This document shows, one piece after another, positions 25,720-35,230 of a stretch of DNA of 43,494 bases. The stretch comes from Caballeronia udeis (lineage in GTDB: Bacteria; Pseudomonadota; Gammaproteobacteria; Burkholderiales; Burkholderiaceae). Position 1 is the first letter of the stretch. Every line of letters starts with the position of its first letter. A program made the translations under genes and the position numbers. Below the pieces are notes generated by a model that searched no databases, was not told the DNA's origin, and saw only the letters and a program-made list of their open reading frames with translations. The stretch covers positions 1-43,494 of the forward strand of contig NZ_FCOK02000084.1 in assembly GCF_001544555.2 (NCBI RefSeq). The letters run 5' to 3'.

Positions 25720-26298
25720 TCATCCAACCGGTTCGCCAAGATTGAGCATCAGGCGGTTGGCCCACGCGAAGATGGCAATGGAATGAATCAGGTCGAGGAT
25801 CTCGTCGTCGCTCAAACCCACATCGCGCAGCGCTTGCAACTGTGCCGGCTCAACCTGGCCCGGCTTGAGCGTCAGGTCGATCGACGCCAGCACGATCGCC
25901 TTCTCGCGCGGTGACGTTCCCGCAGTAGCCGGATCGTTGAAAACCTGTTCGATCACGTCGTCGCGTTTCGCCAGTTGCTCGAACCGCTGTGCATGCACCG
26001 ACGCGCAATACACGCAGCCGTTGACCCGCGAAACGACGGTCGACGCCAGTTCCCGCTCCGCGCGCGGCAAGCCGCCCGGTGCATACATGATTGCGTTGAA
26101 GGCGGCCGAGCGCTGCCGCAGGATTTCCGGCTGATGCACGAGGAACAGGTAGTAGTCGGATACCTTCGCCTTCGGATGGCTCTCTTCGAGCACGCTGATC
26201 TGCTCGGGGGAGGCATCGGCGAGTTCCACCACGTCAAGCCACGCGTCCCATCCCAGCACGCGATTCGTGAAGCCATGCGCTTCAATTACCCGGCTCAT
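25720..26298 (-). CDS. Alkylhydroperoxidase-domain protein, Avi_7169-like
   Basis: The 192-residue AhpD/CMD-fold protein has the peroxidatic CxxC-x3-H motif CVYCASVH (Cys95, Cys98, His102). AhpD-type proteins reduce peroxides using these cysteines. Its ATG overlaps the stop of the preceding CMD protein by 4 nt (ATGA), and it is the last gene of the long minus-strand operon that begins at 36216. The pairing of this family with the next gene's family is a known conserved neighbourhood with peptide-type ABC transporters and flavin oxidoreductases. Probable role: removing peroxide or a reactive intermediate made by the operon's flavoprotein. Confidence 0.85.
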   Translation of the reverse strand: MSRVIEAHGFTNRVLGWDAWLDVVELADASPEQISVLEESHPKAKVSDYYLFLVHQPEILRQRSAAFNAIMYAPGGLPRAERELASTVVSRVNGCVYCASVHAQRFEQLAKRDDVIEQVFNDPATAGTSPREKAIVLASIDLTLKPGQVEPAQLQALRDVGLSDDEILDLIHSIAIFAWANRLMLNLGEPVG

Positions 26299-26819
26299 GC
26301 TGCCTCCGTTGCATTCAGGACCTGCAGCGCGCGCAAACCGGCCGTCAGGCGAATCTGATAGGAAAGAAAGGCGATCAACTGCGCGAGGGCGACCACGGCC
26401 GGCGTCGGAATGCCGGCGGCAGGCAGGCGTTCCAGTGCGGTTTTATCGCCGTCTATGGGAGACTCGATCAGCGTGCGCGTGAAGGCAAGCATCGCGCGCA
26501 AGCGAGGTTCCTGAGCGTCGATCGAGCCTTGTGCGATCTGGTCGATCACCGCACGGTCCGCATTGATCGAAGCAAGCCGTTCCGCATAATGAGTCGCTAA
26601 TGCAGGGGCATTCGACAACGTGCACGCATACAACGCCACCAGCAAGCGGTCGCTCAGCGACAAATCCGGCAGCGCGGGATCGAAGAGCGCTTCGTAGCTG
26701 CGCTGGGTCGCGGCGGCCACCTTGTCGCGTTTATGTCGTGTTGCGTAAGCCGGTGAACCGGGTGTGAGGCCGGCAATCCGGTCAACAATATCGGTGCTGA
26801 GATCGTAGGTGTCTGTCAT
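26295..26819 (-). CDS. CMD-domain protein, Avi_7170-like
   Basis: The 174-residue protein belongs to the carboxymuconolactone-decarboxylase-like fold (LSDRLLVALYACTLSNAPAL, HYAERL, AMLAFTRTLIESP) but lacks the CxxC of AhpD. It may be a partner subunit of the CxxC protein encoded next. It overlaps its neighbours by 4 nt on each side, so translation is coupled. Function is inferred from pairing only. Confidence 0.8.
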   Translation of the reverse strand: MTDTYDLSTDIVDRIAGLTPGSPAYATRHKRDKVAAATQRSYEALFDPALPDLSLSDRLLVALYACTLSNAPALATHYAERLASINADRAVIDQIAQGSIDAQEPRLRAMLAFTRTLIESPIDGDKTALERLPAAGIPTPAVVALAQLIAFLSYQIRLTAGLRALQVLNATEAA

Positions 26820-28174
26820 GAATGCTCCTGCCTGAAAGAGTCGCCGGCAGAGTTACCAGCAGAGCCGCCAGCGCTTTTTGATGCGCGGGAATGGACGGCG
26901 GCGTGGAGAAAAGCCAGCACTTCGCGCCACGATGATTCATCGGCGCGTGCGTTCGCTGCGGGTTCGCCGCCGCCCGTGCTGATGCGACCGGAAACAGGAT
27001 GCGCATACACGAGTTGTGTGGTCGGAACATACGGAAACACAATCGCGTGGCCGGCGTTATCGAAGTCGAGATGGCGCACCGGGTACGCATGCTTCTCCCG
27101 TTCAAGCCGCTCCACGACCATGCGTGAGTAGTCGGAGGAGGGCCACGAACCGTCGTCGGTAGCGGAGAGCAGCAGCACCGGTCCATCCGTATTTTCGACG
27201 CGAATCCGCGCTCGTTCGACCGCTTCCTTGTCGAGCAACGCAGTCCGGATCGCGCGTTCGTGACGATGCGGCGGCGGGCCTTCGTCGAAGGGCTTCCAGC
27301 TCGCCGTGCGGTTGTTTTCCCACAGGTGCGGCAGCGGCTTGCCGTCGAGCAGCCAGGTCGGACCTTCGCGGCCTGTCGCCGGGTCGGCGGCGTTCTGCGC
27401 GCTGTGAACGACCGCGCCGGGCACGTAACCAATCACCGCCTTGATGCGATCCGGATAGGTTGCGCCGAGCAGCAACGCGAGTTCGCCGCCGCGTGATTGT
27501 CCGCTCACCGCAATGAAGCCAGACGCCGGTTGCAACTCGCGCGCGATCCAGTCAAGCGCGCGGCGAAAGTATTCGAGCGGCGTATTGGAGATGTAGTCGG
27601 ACAGCCCCGGTGTCTTGAAGTAACCGAGCGCGAGGGCGGCATACCCACGCGATGCGTAAAGCGCGCCACGCGGTTCGTTGATGCCGCCGCCCGACCCGTT
27701 CAGTATGAGCACGACAGGATGGGGGCCGGGTGCTGCAGGCAGGAACAGCGTGCCGACACAGCCATCAACGCGCATGTCGCGCCGTTGCACACCGGGCGCC
27801 ATCAGCCGCTGGTTCAGCAGCGTGGCGCTCAGTACCTGCCCGTCTTCACCAATGACTTCGATGCAGGTCGACAACGCCTTGGAGACGTCGGCGGGAAACA
27901 CCTCGCGTTTGCCCGCTTCAACGGGAACCTGCGACCAGATGAGTCCCATCGCCGATACACCGCTGTAGTCGCCTTTCACCGGCGCATCGCGGGAAAGATC
28001 GATGACGCCCTGGTCATCGGCACGGAAGACCGCACGGCTCGTCCAGACCGTGCCTGCGCCGCGTACCGTCTGTGTGCGAAGGGTCAGCAATGTGCCCGCG
28101 CGCGCGCCGGTCACCGCGATGCGCCGCGTAACGTCGATCAGATCATCGCCCGGTGTAGCTGTGATGTCGATCAT
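26816..28174 (-). CDS. Acyl-CoA thioesterase/BAAT-like alpha/beta hydrolase
   Basis: The 452-residue protein has an N-terminal immunoglobulin-like BAAT/thioesterase domain (about 1-125). A C-terminal alpha/beta hydrolase core (~135-435) carries the oxyanion region LILNGSGGG, the nucleophile elbow GQSRGGELALLLGA and a probable catalytic His in DNAGHAIVFPYVP. Family members hydrolyse acyl-CoA thioesters or transfer acyl groups to amino acids. In this operon it probably cleaves or conjugates an acyl or amide product of the imported compound. It starts 7 nt after the solute-binding protein stop and overlaps the CMD gene by 4 nt. The last ~20 residues are low-complexity Ser/Ala/Gly. Confidence 0.85.
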   Translation of the reverse strand: MIDITATPGDDLIDVTRRIAVTGARAGTLLTLRTQTVRGAGTVWTSRAVFRADDQGVIDLSRDAPVKGDYSGVSAMGLIWSQVPVEAGKREVFPADVSKALSTCIEVIGEDGQVLSATLLNQRLMAPGVQRRDMRVDGCVGTLFLPAAPGPHPVVLILNGSGGGINEPRGALYASRGYAALALGYFKTPGLSDYISNTPLEYFRRALDWIARELQPASGFIAVSGQSRGGELALLLGATYPDRIKAVIGYVPGAVVHSAQNAADPATGREGPTWLLDGKPLPHLWENNRTASWKPFDEGPPPHRHERAIRTALLDKEAVERARIRVENTDGPVLLLSATDDGSWPSSDYSRMVVERLEREKHAYPVRHLDFDNAGHAIVFPYVPTTQLVYAHPVSGRISTGGGEPAANARADESSWREVLAFLHAAVHSRASKSAGGSAGNSAGDSFRQEHS

Positions 28175-28181
28175 GATGGCC

Positions 28182-29759
28182 TCAACTGCCGCTGCGCGTA
28201 ACCATCATCGCGGTCGTCCGGTCGCTGACCGCCGGTGTCACTTTCAAGCCTTTCTTCGCGGCCCAGATGTTCTCGTAGTGAAAGAGCGGAATGATGCCCA
28301 CGTCATCGCTCACTACCTTCACCGACTGCTGCAGGATGGCTTCACGCTTGGCTTGATCGAACTCGGCTGTGGCGGCGTCGAGCGCGTGGTCGACTGCCGG
28401 GCTGCTGTAGCGGCCCCAGTTCGATGCGCCAATGCCCTTCTTCGGATCCACGGTGCCAAGAATGTTGACAAGCGCATAGCTTGCTTCGCCCGTGCCGTTG
28501 CCCCACGCAATCATGCTTACTGCAAATTCGTTCTTGTTTGCGCGGCTGGCGTAACTGGCCCACGGCATGACCTCGACTTTCGTCTTCACGCCAATGCGCG
28601 TCCAGAACTGCGCCACGGCCTGTGCCGTTTCGGGTGCTTGCGGATAACGGTCGTTAGGCACGCTGAGCGTCAACTGGAAACCGTCCGGAAAACCCGCTTC
28701 GACCAGCAATTTCTTGGCTTGAACCGGGTCGTTGGGGATGTCCTTCACGGCCGGGTTGTAACCGAAGGTCCTGGCCGGCATCCACTGGTTGGCGACCGTG
28801 GCCGCGCCTTGCAGGATGCGGTCGGTGATGGCGGGGCGATTGATCGCCAGCGACAACGCGCGGCGCACGCGCACGTCGAGTAGCGGGTTCTTCTGGAGCG
28901 GCTTGCCGGCGTTGTCCGTAATGTACGGGCTCGGGCCCTCACGGAAACTTGGCTGAAGTATCAGCACACGCAGGCCTGGATACGCGAACACGGATACCTT
29001 CGGCGACTGCTTGAGACGCGGCAGGTCGGAGACGGAGACCTTGTCGATCATGTCCACGTCGCCCGACAACAGCGCTGCCGTGCGAGCCGCCGCATTGCTC
29101 ACGTAGCGATAGTTCACCTTGTCCCAGATCGGCTTCGCGCCCCAGTACGCGTCGTTGCGCGTCATCACCACGCGGTCGCCCGGTGTGTACGAAACGAACT
29201 TGTACGGCCCTGAGCCGACCATCGCGCGCCCCGAGTTGTAGTCTTCCGTCGTCGACTTTTCGCCGATATGTTTGCTCACGATATGAACGGACGTCAGGTT
29301 CAGCGGCAGGTCCGGCGTCGGCGAGCTGGTCTTGATGATCAGCGTGTACGGATCGGGCGCGGTGACGGATGCGATGGTGCGCAGATACCCCGCGAAGGTG
29401 GCGATGGTCCCCGGCACATTGCGCGCCCGCTGATACGAATAGATCACGTCGTCCGCGGTGAACGGCGTGCCGTCCTGCCACTTGACGTCATGGCGCAGCT
29501 TGAATTCCCACGTGTCGCTGCCGGTCGACTTCCAGCTTGTCGCGAGGCCGGGCGCGAGCACGTTGTTGTGGTTCTCGACCAGCAGATCCCAGAAGTGCAG
29601 GTCGACGGAGCGGTCGCCCGCATAGTTGTTCAGTTGCGGATCGAGCGACGAGAGCGGATCGGCGAACGCAATGTTGAGCGTCTGCGCCGACGCGCCCGTA
29701 CTGAACAACGCCGCACTGGCGAGCGTGGCGGTCAGCGTGGAAAGGATCAGGCGTTTCAC
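28182..29759 (-). CDS. ABC transporter solute-binding protein, peptide/nickel family (SBP_bac_5)
   Basis: The 525-residue periplasmic receptor has a Sec signal peptide (about 1-25, ending STGASA) and the cluster C fold: FADPLSSLDPQLNNYAGDRS, WEFKLRHDVKWQDGTPFTAD, VGSGPYKFVSYTPGDRVVM, then LDVRVRRALSLAINRPAI. It lacks a lipobox. It is encoded 39 bp after the second ATPase gene and should capture the substrate of the adjacent permease. The neighbourhood (CMD/AhpD pair) suggests a non-peptide organic substrate rather than ordinary dipeptides. Ligand unknown. Confidence 0.92.
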   Translation of the reverse strand: MKRLILSTLTATLASAALFSTGASAQTLNIAFADPLSSLDPQLNNYAGDRSVDLHFWDLLVENHNNVLAPGLATSWKSTGSDTWEFKLRHDVKWQDGTPFTADDVIYSYQRARNVPGTIATFAGYLRTIASVTAPDPYTLIIKTSSPTPDLPLNLTSVHIVSKHIGEKSTTEDYNSGRAMVGSGPYKFVSYTPGDRVVMTRNDAYWGAKPIWDKVNYRYVSNAAARTAALLSGDVDMIDKVSVSDLPRLKQSPKVSVFAYPGLRVLILQPSFREGPSPYITDNAGKPLQKNPLLDVRVRRALSLAINRPAITDRILQGAATVANQWMPARTFGYNPAVKDIPNDPVQAKKLLVEAGFPDGFQLTLSVPNDRYPQAPETAQAVAQFWTRIGVKTKVEVMPWASYASRANKNEFAVSMIAWGNGTGEASYALVNILGTVDPKKGIGASNWGRYSSPAVDHALDAATAEFDQAKREAILQQSVKVVSDDVGIIPLFHYENIWAAKKGLKVTPAVSDRTTAMMVTRSGS

Positions 29760-29798
29760 GATGCAATTCCTTTTTATGTGTGTGTTCTGGATTGAAGT

Positions 29799-30812
29799 TT
29801 AGTGAGCGTCGTTCAGATGACACGCGCTGACATGCTCGATAGCGATGCCGCGCAAACGCGGCACTTCGGTCTTGCAGCGTGGCATGGCGTGCGGACAGCG
29901 CGGGTGAAAATGGCAACCCGACGGCGGTGCAAGCGGACTTGGCATTTCGCCGCGAATGGCGGTGAAGTGCTTCTTGCGCGCATCTATACGGGGAATTTCG
30001 GCCAGCAAGGTCTGCGTGTAGGGATGATTCGGATGCCGGAATATTTCTTCCACGGGGGCGCTTTCCACCACACGCCCGAGATACATGATCACCACGCGAT
30101 CCGACAATTGCTCGACCACGCCCAGGTCGTGACTGATGAACAGGTACGTGAGATTGAACTGTTCGCGCAGGTCCATGAAGAGATTCAGGATCTGTGCTTG
30201 TATCGATACATCGAGGGCGGCGACCGCTTCATCGCAGACGAGCATGGAAGGGTTGACCGCGAGCGCTCGCGCAATCCCGATGCGCTGCCGCTGGCCGCCG
30301 CTGAACTCATGCGGGTAGCGGTCGGCGAGCGACGGATCGAGGCCCGCGCGTTTTAATTGTGCGGCCACGTAGGCGTCGAGATCGCTGCGCCCGACCATGC
30401 CGTGAACGAGCGGCGCTTCGCCGACGATATCGCGAATACGCCGGCGCGGATTCAGGCTCGAATAAGGATCCTGGAAGATCATCTGGATCGCCAGTCGCGC
30501 TGCGCGCAGCGCAGCCGGTGACATGGCCGCGCGGTCCTGGCCATCCACCAGCACGTCGCCTTCGGTCGGTGCTATGAGCCCTGAAACAATGCGGCCGAGC
30601 GTGGATTTTCCGCAGCCGGATTCACCAACCAGCCCGACCACCTCGCCCGGCGTGATCGCCAGATCGACATGTTCGACTGCTCGCGTGACCGCTTGCGCCG
30701 CAAGCACGTTGCGCTCGCGCAGCCAGCGTGTTGCGGCGTTTTCGTCGCGTTCGCCGAAGCGCTGGCTGACCCCGCGCAGTTCAATGAGCGCGCGTGTAGT
30801 GATCTCGCTCAT
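29799..30812 (-). CDS. ABC transporter ATPase, DppF/OppF-like
   Basis: The 337-residue nucleotide-binding protein has Walker A GESGCGKST, signature FSGGQRQRIGIARAL, a Walker B region MLVCDEAVAALD (Ala where most homologues have Pro) and an H-loop in YLFISHDLGVVEQ. The C-terminal oligopeptide-transporter extension contains the usual Cys-rich piece (GCHFHPRCPHAMPRC). It pairs with the upstream DppD-like ATPase, overlapping it by 4 nt, to power the two permeases. Confidence 0.93.
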   Translation of the reverse strand: MSEITTRALIELRGVSQRFGERDENAATRWLRERNVLAAQAVTRAVEHVDLAITPGEVVGLVGESGCGKSTLGRIVSGLIAPTEGDVLVDGQDRAAMSPAALRAARLAIQMIFQDPYSSLNPRRRIRDIVGEAPLVHGMVGRSDLDAYVAAQLKRAGLDPSLADRYPHEFSGGQRQRIGIARALAVNPSMLVCDEAVAALDVSIQAQILNLFMDLREQFNLTYLFISHDLGVVEQLSDRVVIMYLGRVVESAPVEEIFRHPNHPYTQTLLAEIPRIDARKKHFTAIRGEMPSPLAPPSGCHFHPRCPHAMPRCKTEVPRLRGIAIEHVSACHLNDAH

Positions 30813-31855
30813 GCGGTTGTCTCCGTGCGGACATCGATTTGCCTGCCGGGATGAAAACAGCGCACGAGATGCGTGCCATGCTCGGACGCCTGCGCGGCCG
30901 GCGAGGGCCCGAGCAACGGAGGCGTCGAGCAGACCGCCGTGGCTCGCGTGCAGCGCGCGGCGAACGCACAGCCCGGCGGCAACGAGCGCAGGTCCGGTGT
31001 GATGCCCGCAATCTGCGTGAGTCTTTTACCGCGCGTGTTGAGGCTCGGCAAACTGTCGATCAGACCCGCCGTGTACGGATGTTGCGGACGGTCGAGCACC
31101 GCATCCACGGTGCCCTGTTCAACGATCCGGCCCGCATACATCACGGCGATGTCATCGGCGAGACCCGCCACCACCGACAAGTCGTGCGTGATCCAGATCA
31201 GCGACGTGCCCTGCGTGCGCACGAGCGTTTGCACTTCGGACAGGATCTGCGCCTGGATGGTGACATCGAGCGCGGTAGTGGGTTCATCGGCGATGATCAG
31301 GTCAGGCTTGTGCAGCATCGCAATCGCTATTGCCACGCGCTGGCGCATGCCGCCCGACAACTGATGGGGGTACGCGCGCAGCCGTTCGCCGGGGCTGGCA
31401 ATACCCATGGCCGCCAGCGCTTCGCTCGCCTGTTCGCGGGCAGCACTGCGGCTTACGTCGCGATGCGCGCGCACGGCTTCGATCATCTGCGCGTCCACGC
31501 GCTGCACCGGATTAAGCGTGGACATGGGGTCCTGGAACACCATCGCGATACGGCTGCCGCGCAGGCGCCGCATGTCCGCTTCGGGCAAGCCGACAAGGTT
31601 TTTCCCCTTGAAGAGTATCTCGCCGCCGACCACGCGGCCGGGGGCATCGATGAGTCCCATGATGGAAAAACCGGTCACCGATTTCCCCGATCCCGATTCG
31701 CCGACCAGACCCAGCACGCGACCTCGCGCGAGCGTGAGCGAGACGTCTTCAACAGCAGGCAATTCGCCTTCGCGCGTGAAGAAGCGCGTTCGCAGATGGC
31801 GGACTTCAAGCGTGTTGTCCGCGGTATGGAAATCATGAAGGGCAGCGTCGCTCAT
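30809..31855 (-). CDS. ABC transporter ATPase, DppD/OppD-like
   Basis: The 348-residue protein has Walker A GESGSGKSV, signature LSGGMRQRVAIAIAM, Walker B LIIADEPTTALD and an H-loop in IWITHDLSVVAGLA, plus the C-terminal extension with GCAFAARCTRATAVC. First of the two ATPases of the importer. 4-nt overlaps on both sides (permease upstream, second ATPase downstream) show translational coupling. Confidence 0.93.
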   Translation of the reverse strand: MSDAALHDFHTADNTLEVRHLRTRFFTREGELPAVEDVSLTLARGRVLGLVGESGSGKSVTGFSIMGLIDAPGRVVGGEILFKGKNLVGLPEADMRRLRGSRIAMVFQDPMSTLNPVQRVDAQMIEAVRAHRDVSRSAAREQASEALAAMGIASPGERLRAYPHQLSGGMRQRVAIAIAMLHKPDLIIADEPTTALDVTIQAQILSEVQTLVRTQGTSLIWITHDLSVVAGLADDIAVMYAGRIVEQGTVDAVLDRPQHPYTAGLIDSLPSLNTRGKRLTQIAGITPDLRSLPPGCAFAARCTRATAVCSTPPLLGPSPAAQASEHGTHLVRCFHPGRQIDVRTETTA

Positions 31856-32787
31856 TTCACGAACCTCGGATTGAGCAACTCGCGCAGGCGGTCGCCAACC
31901 ATGTTGATCGATACCAGCATGGCCAGCAGCGCAAGACCGGGATACACACTGGTCCAGTATTCGCCCGAGAGCATGGTCTGGTAACCGTTGGCAATCAGCA
32001 GGCCGAGCGAGGGTTCGGTGATCGGCACACCGAGGCCCAGGAATGACAGCGTTGCTTCCAGCGTGATGGCGCGCGCGACCTGCAGCGTGCCGACCACGAT
32101 CAGCGGCGGCAGGCAGTTCGGCAGGATGTGAACGAGCACGATGCGCCAGTTGGGAATCGCGAGACTGCGCGCGGCCTCAACATATTCGCGCCGCGCTTCG
32201 ACCAGCGCTTGTGCTCGCGCGGTGCGCGCGTAATACGCCCATTCGATCAGCACCAGCGTGAGCACGACGTTCGTCACGCTCTTTCCCAGGAACGCGAGCA
32301 GCATCATGGCGACGAGGATGGACGGGAAGGCGAGCAGCAAGTCCACGAGGCGCATGATGAGGCTGTCGACCTTGCCGCCGGCATAAGCCGCGACCAGGCC
32401 GAATACGGTGCCCACCACGCCCGCGATCACCGCCGAGCCGAGACCTACGGATAAGCTCAGGCGCAGGCCGTAAAGCATCGCTGAATACAGATCCCTACCC
32501 TGGCCGTCGGTGCCGAGCCAGTACGCATGCGTGCCGGCGCCGTTCATTGAACCGGGGGGGAGGCGGGCATCGAGGACATCGAGTTGCAGCAGGTCGTAGG
32601 GATTTTGCGGCGTGATCAGCGGCGCAAAAATGGCCGCGAGCATCAGCAGCACCGCGACGATCAACGCAGCCAGCGCGACAGGCGAGCGCCCAAAGTCGGA
32701 GACGAGCTGACGCCACGGCGACTGACGGCGTTTGAGCCCGCCGAGCACGGGCTTTTCCGTCTCGGGATTCAGCGGAGCCGTGCTCAT
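31852..32787 (-). CDS. ABC transporter permease, DppC/OppC-like
   Basis: The 311-residue inner-membrane permease starts at 32787 (MSTAPLNPETEK). The short cytoplasmic N-terminus is followed by a first helix (PVALAALIVAVLLMLAAIFA) and the extracytoplasmic HAYWLGTDGQGRDLYS typical of DppC. The ABC-coupling motif EAARSLAIPNWRIVLVHILP (EAA loop) lies in the C-terminal half. Upstream in-frame sequence overlaps the other permease and is not conserved, so 32787 is preferred, which gives a 4-nt overlap with it. Confidence 0.93.
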   Translation of the reverse strand: MSTAPLNPETEKPVLGGLKRRQSPWRQLVSDFGRSPVALAALIVAVLLMLAAIFAPLITPQNPYDLLQLDVLDARLPPGSMNGAGTHAYWLGTDGQGRDLYSAMLYGLRLSLSVGLGSAVIAGVVGTVFGLVAAYAGGKVDSLIMRLVDLLLAFPSILVAMMLLAFLGKSVTNVVLTLVLIEWAYYARTARAQALVEARREYVEAARSLAIPNWRIVLVHILPNCLPPLIVVGTLQVARAITLEATLSFLGLGVPITEPSLGLLIANGYQTMLSGEYWTSVYPGLALLAMLVSINMVGDRLRELLNPRFVK

Positions 32788-33758
32788 CGCGCACCCTCCA
32801 GCCGCACGCGCGGATCGAGGAACTTGTAGAGGATATCGACGAACAGGTTCAGCGAGACGAACATGCAGACGACCACGATCAGGTACGAGAGGATCACCGG
32901 GCGATCGAGTGCGTTGATGCTGTCGAGGATCAGCTTGCCCGCGCCGGGCCACGAGAACACGGTCTCGGTGACGACCGCGAACGCGATGGTCGAACCGAAC
33001 TCGAGACCGATCACCGTGACAAGCGGAATCAGCGTATTGCGCAGGATGTGAACGAGCACCACGCGCGTGGGCGACAAGCCCTTGGCGCGGGCGAAACGCA
33101 CGTGTTCCGTCGGCACGACTTCGCGCACGCCTGCACTTGTCAGGCGCAAGACGAGCGACACCTTGAAGAGCGAGAGATTCAGCGCGGGCAGGATCAGGTG
33201 GCGCAAGCCGTCGAGCGTGAGCCACGACCACTGGACACCGAACAGGCTGGCAGTCGCGCCGCGTCCGCTGGCGGGCAGCCAGCCGAGCCTCACGCTGAAC
33301 AACATGATGAGCATCAGGCCGACCCAGAAAGTGGGCAACGAGAAGCCGACAATACTGCCGGTCATCAGCATCTTCGAGAGCGGATTGCGTGGATGCAGCC
33401 CCGCGAAAAGCCCCAGCGGAATGCCGATCACCAGCGCCAGCAGCAGCGCCGAAACAGCGAGCTCGAAGGTCGCGGGCAAGCGTTGCAGGATCAGGCGGAT
33501 CGCGGGTTCGTTATAGACGAAGCTGTTGCCAAGGTCGCCATGCATGGCGCCGGCGAGGAACGCCAGGTACTGTTTCCAGAGCGGCTGGTCGAGGCCGAGT
33601 TGCGCGATGATGCGCGCCCGGTCGACCTGATCGACGTCCTGGCCGATGAGAATATCAATCGGGTTCCCGATCGCATGCAGGCCGATGAACACGATCAGCG
33701 TCATCAGCAGCACGACGAACGCCGCCTGCGCGATTCGGCGAATGAGCCAGCCGCTCAT
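32784..33758 (-). CDS. ABC transporter permease, DppB/OppB-like
   Basis: The 324-residue permease starts at 33758 (MSGWLIRRIAQAAFVV) with GGAGG 5 nt upstream. It has the DppB N-terminal helix, the conserved DQPLWKQYLAFLAGAMHGDL segment and an EAA-type loop (FARAKGLSPTRVVLVHILRN). It forms the transmembrane pore with the DppC-like partner. It overlaps the flavoprotein gene upstream by 4 nt. Confidence 0.93.
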   Translation of the reverse strand: MSGWLIRRIAQAAFVVLLMTLIVFIGLHAIGNPIDILIGQDVDQVDRARIIAQLGLDQPLWKQYLAFLAGAMHGDLGNSFVYNEPAIRLILQRLPATFELAVSALLLALVIGIPLGLFAGLHPRNPLSKMLMTGSIVGFSLPTFWVGLMLIMLFSVRLGWLPASGRGATASLFGVQWSWLTLDGLRHLILPALNLSLFKVSLVLRLTSAGVREVVPTEHVRFARAKGLSPTRVVLVHILRNTLIPLVTVIGLEFGSTIAFAVVTETVFSWPGAGKLILDSINALDRPVILSYLIVVVCMFVSLNLFVDILYKFLDPRVRLEGAR

Positions 33759-35230
33759 TGGTCCTCCGCATACTGGGCCGGTGCTTCGGCCGGTTGCCAT
33801 TCATCGCCGTAGAGTTCCGGTTCAGCGTACGCTTCCAGCGCCGCGTAGTGTTGCTCGACGTCCTCGGAATACAGCAGGCTCGTCAAACCTTGGGCAAGCC
33901 GTTTTGCGCCTGTGCTGATAGCGGGAATGTCGCCGGAGACGGCGCCTTGCGAGAGCGACGCGGGATAGCAGAAGCAGTGTATGCGCGACAAACCGGGGCA
34001 ATCGCCGGGGGATTTTTCGATGAATTCAAACGCGGGTCCGACATCCGGCGAGTCTGATAACTCGGCGTCTTCATCGCCGGAAGGCGGAGTGTAGCGGTCG
34101 GCCCAGGTGCGGATATACGGCGCAAATGCGGCGAATTCCGGGCGCGCGGACCAGTCGACCTTGAAGCCCGTGGAGACCACGAGGAAGTCGGCCGCGAAGG
34201 TGCCTTTGGGGGTGTGGATCGAAAGTCCGTTATCGCTGCTTTCAACCGATAACACCGGGCATCCAAGATTAAAGCGCGCATTCGGATGACGCGATACCCG
34301 CAGCGTACTGCCACGCGGCGGGGGTACCTGCACCGTATTGATGTAATGGCGGATCTTCCATTTCCATTCATCAGGCAAGGTCTGGTGGCCGTGAGTCAGG
34401 CCCGGATTGCCAGCCCCCTTACCCTTGTTTACGCGTGGGAGATCAGAACGCCTAATCAGCAGATCGACGCTGGCCGCGCCCGCTTCGAGCGCCGTGGCGG
34501 CGCTGTCCATGGCCGATGAACCACCGCCGACCACAGCCACTCGCTTGCCGGCAAGCGTGTTGTAGTCGGTGGTGTCAGACGAATGCGCCCAGCGATTGCG
34601 TGGCAATCCTTCAACAAACGCTGGCAATGCAGGCCCGCCCAATCCGTCGCGCCCGGTGGCGAGCACGACACGTCGTGCATAGACATCGAAGCGACGATCA
34701 TGTGCTCGCACGCTTAATACGACGAGACCATCGGCACGCGGCGTTACAGCTTCAATGGTGTGGCCGTTGCGGACATCGAGTGCGAGCACGCGGCGATACC
34801 AGACCAGATATTGCATCCATTGCAAGCGGTCGATCTTGTCGACCGCTTGCCACGCATCGGTGCCGAACTGAGCCTCGAACCACGCACGGAAGGTCAGCGC
34901 GGGCAAGCCTAAAGCGGGACCCGTCAATTGCTTCGGTGAGCGCAGCGTTTCCATGCGGGCGGTCGTGGCCCAAGGGCCTTCGAGTCCCTGTGGCGAGCGG
35001 TCAAAGATGCGCGCTCGCACGCCCAGCAGCTTAAGCGCGGCGGACGCGGCCAACCCCGCCATGCCGCCGCCGATCACCGCTACGTCCAGCACTTCGCTGC
35101 CGTTATGCGTCTTGCCCGGCACCCATTCGCGTGCGGGCAATTCGAGCAGGGACAGGTCTTCCGCGAGGCGCGCTTCGAGCGCAGCGAGGCCGGTGGGGGG
35201 GGTCGATGATACGTTTTTGTCGAGGCTCAC
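33755..35230 (-). CDS. FAD/NAD(P)-dependent oxidoreductase, FMO/Baeyer-Villiger-like
   Basis: The 491-residue flavoprotein has an FAD-binding motif GGGMAG near 53-58 (VAVIGGGMAGLAASAAL) and a second dinucleotide motif GGGSSAMDSAATAL in the NADPH position. The late FLVVSTGFKVDW is typical of flavin-containing monooxygenases and related pyridine nucleotide oxidoreductases. The start is GTG at 35230 (VSLDKNVSS), overlapping the LysR stop by 4 nt; no better start exists before coding similarity begins. In related neighbourhoods a luciferase-like FMN monooxygenase is common; here this FAD enzyme may take that place, oxidising the imported substrate. Confidence 0.85.
   Translation of the reverse strand: MSLDKNVSSTPPTGLAALEARLAEDLSLLELPAREWVPGKTHNGSEVLDVAVIGGGMAGLAASAALKLLGVRARIFDRSPQGLEGPWATTARMETLRSPKQLTGPALGLPALTFRAWFEAQFGTDAWQAVDKIDRLQWMQYLVWYRRVLALDVRNGHTIEAVTPRADGLVVLSVRAHDRRFDVYARRVVLATGRDGLGGPALPAFVEGLPRNRWAHSSDTTDYNTLAGKRVAVVGGGSSAMDSAATALEAGAASVDLLIRRSDLPRVNKGKGAGNPGLTHGHQTLPDEWKWKIRHYINTVQVPPPRGSTLRVSRHPNARFNLGCPVLSVESSDNGLSIHTPKGTFAADFLVVSTGFKVDWSARPEFAAFAPYIRTWADRYTPPSGDEDAELSDSPDVGPAFEFIEKSPGDCPGLSRIHCFCYPASLSQGAVSGDIPAISTGAKRLAQGLTSLLYSEDVEQHYAALEAYAEPELYGDEWQPAEAPAQYAEDQ

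Noticed and set aside
25535..25765. Minus-strand frame after the AhpD gene with an ATG overlapping its stop
   Set aside because: Tempting because of the overlap, but the translation is Arg-rich without domain features and no ribosome site is evident.
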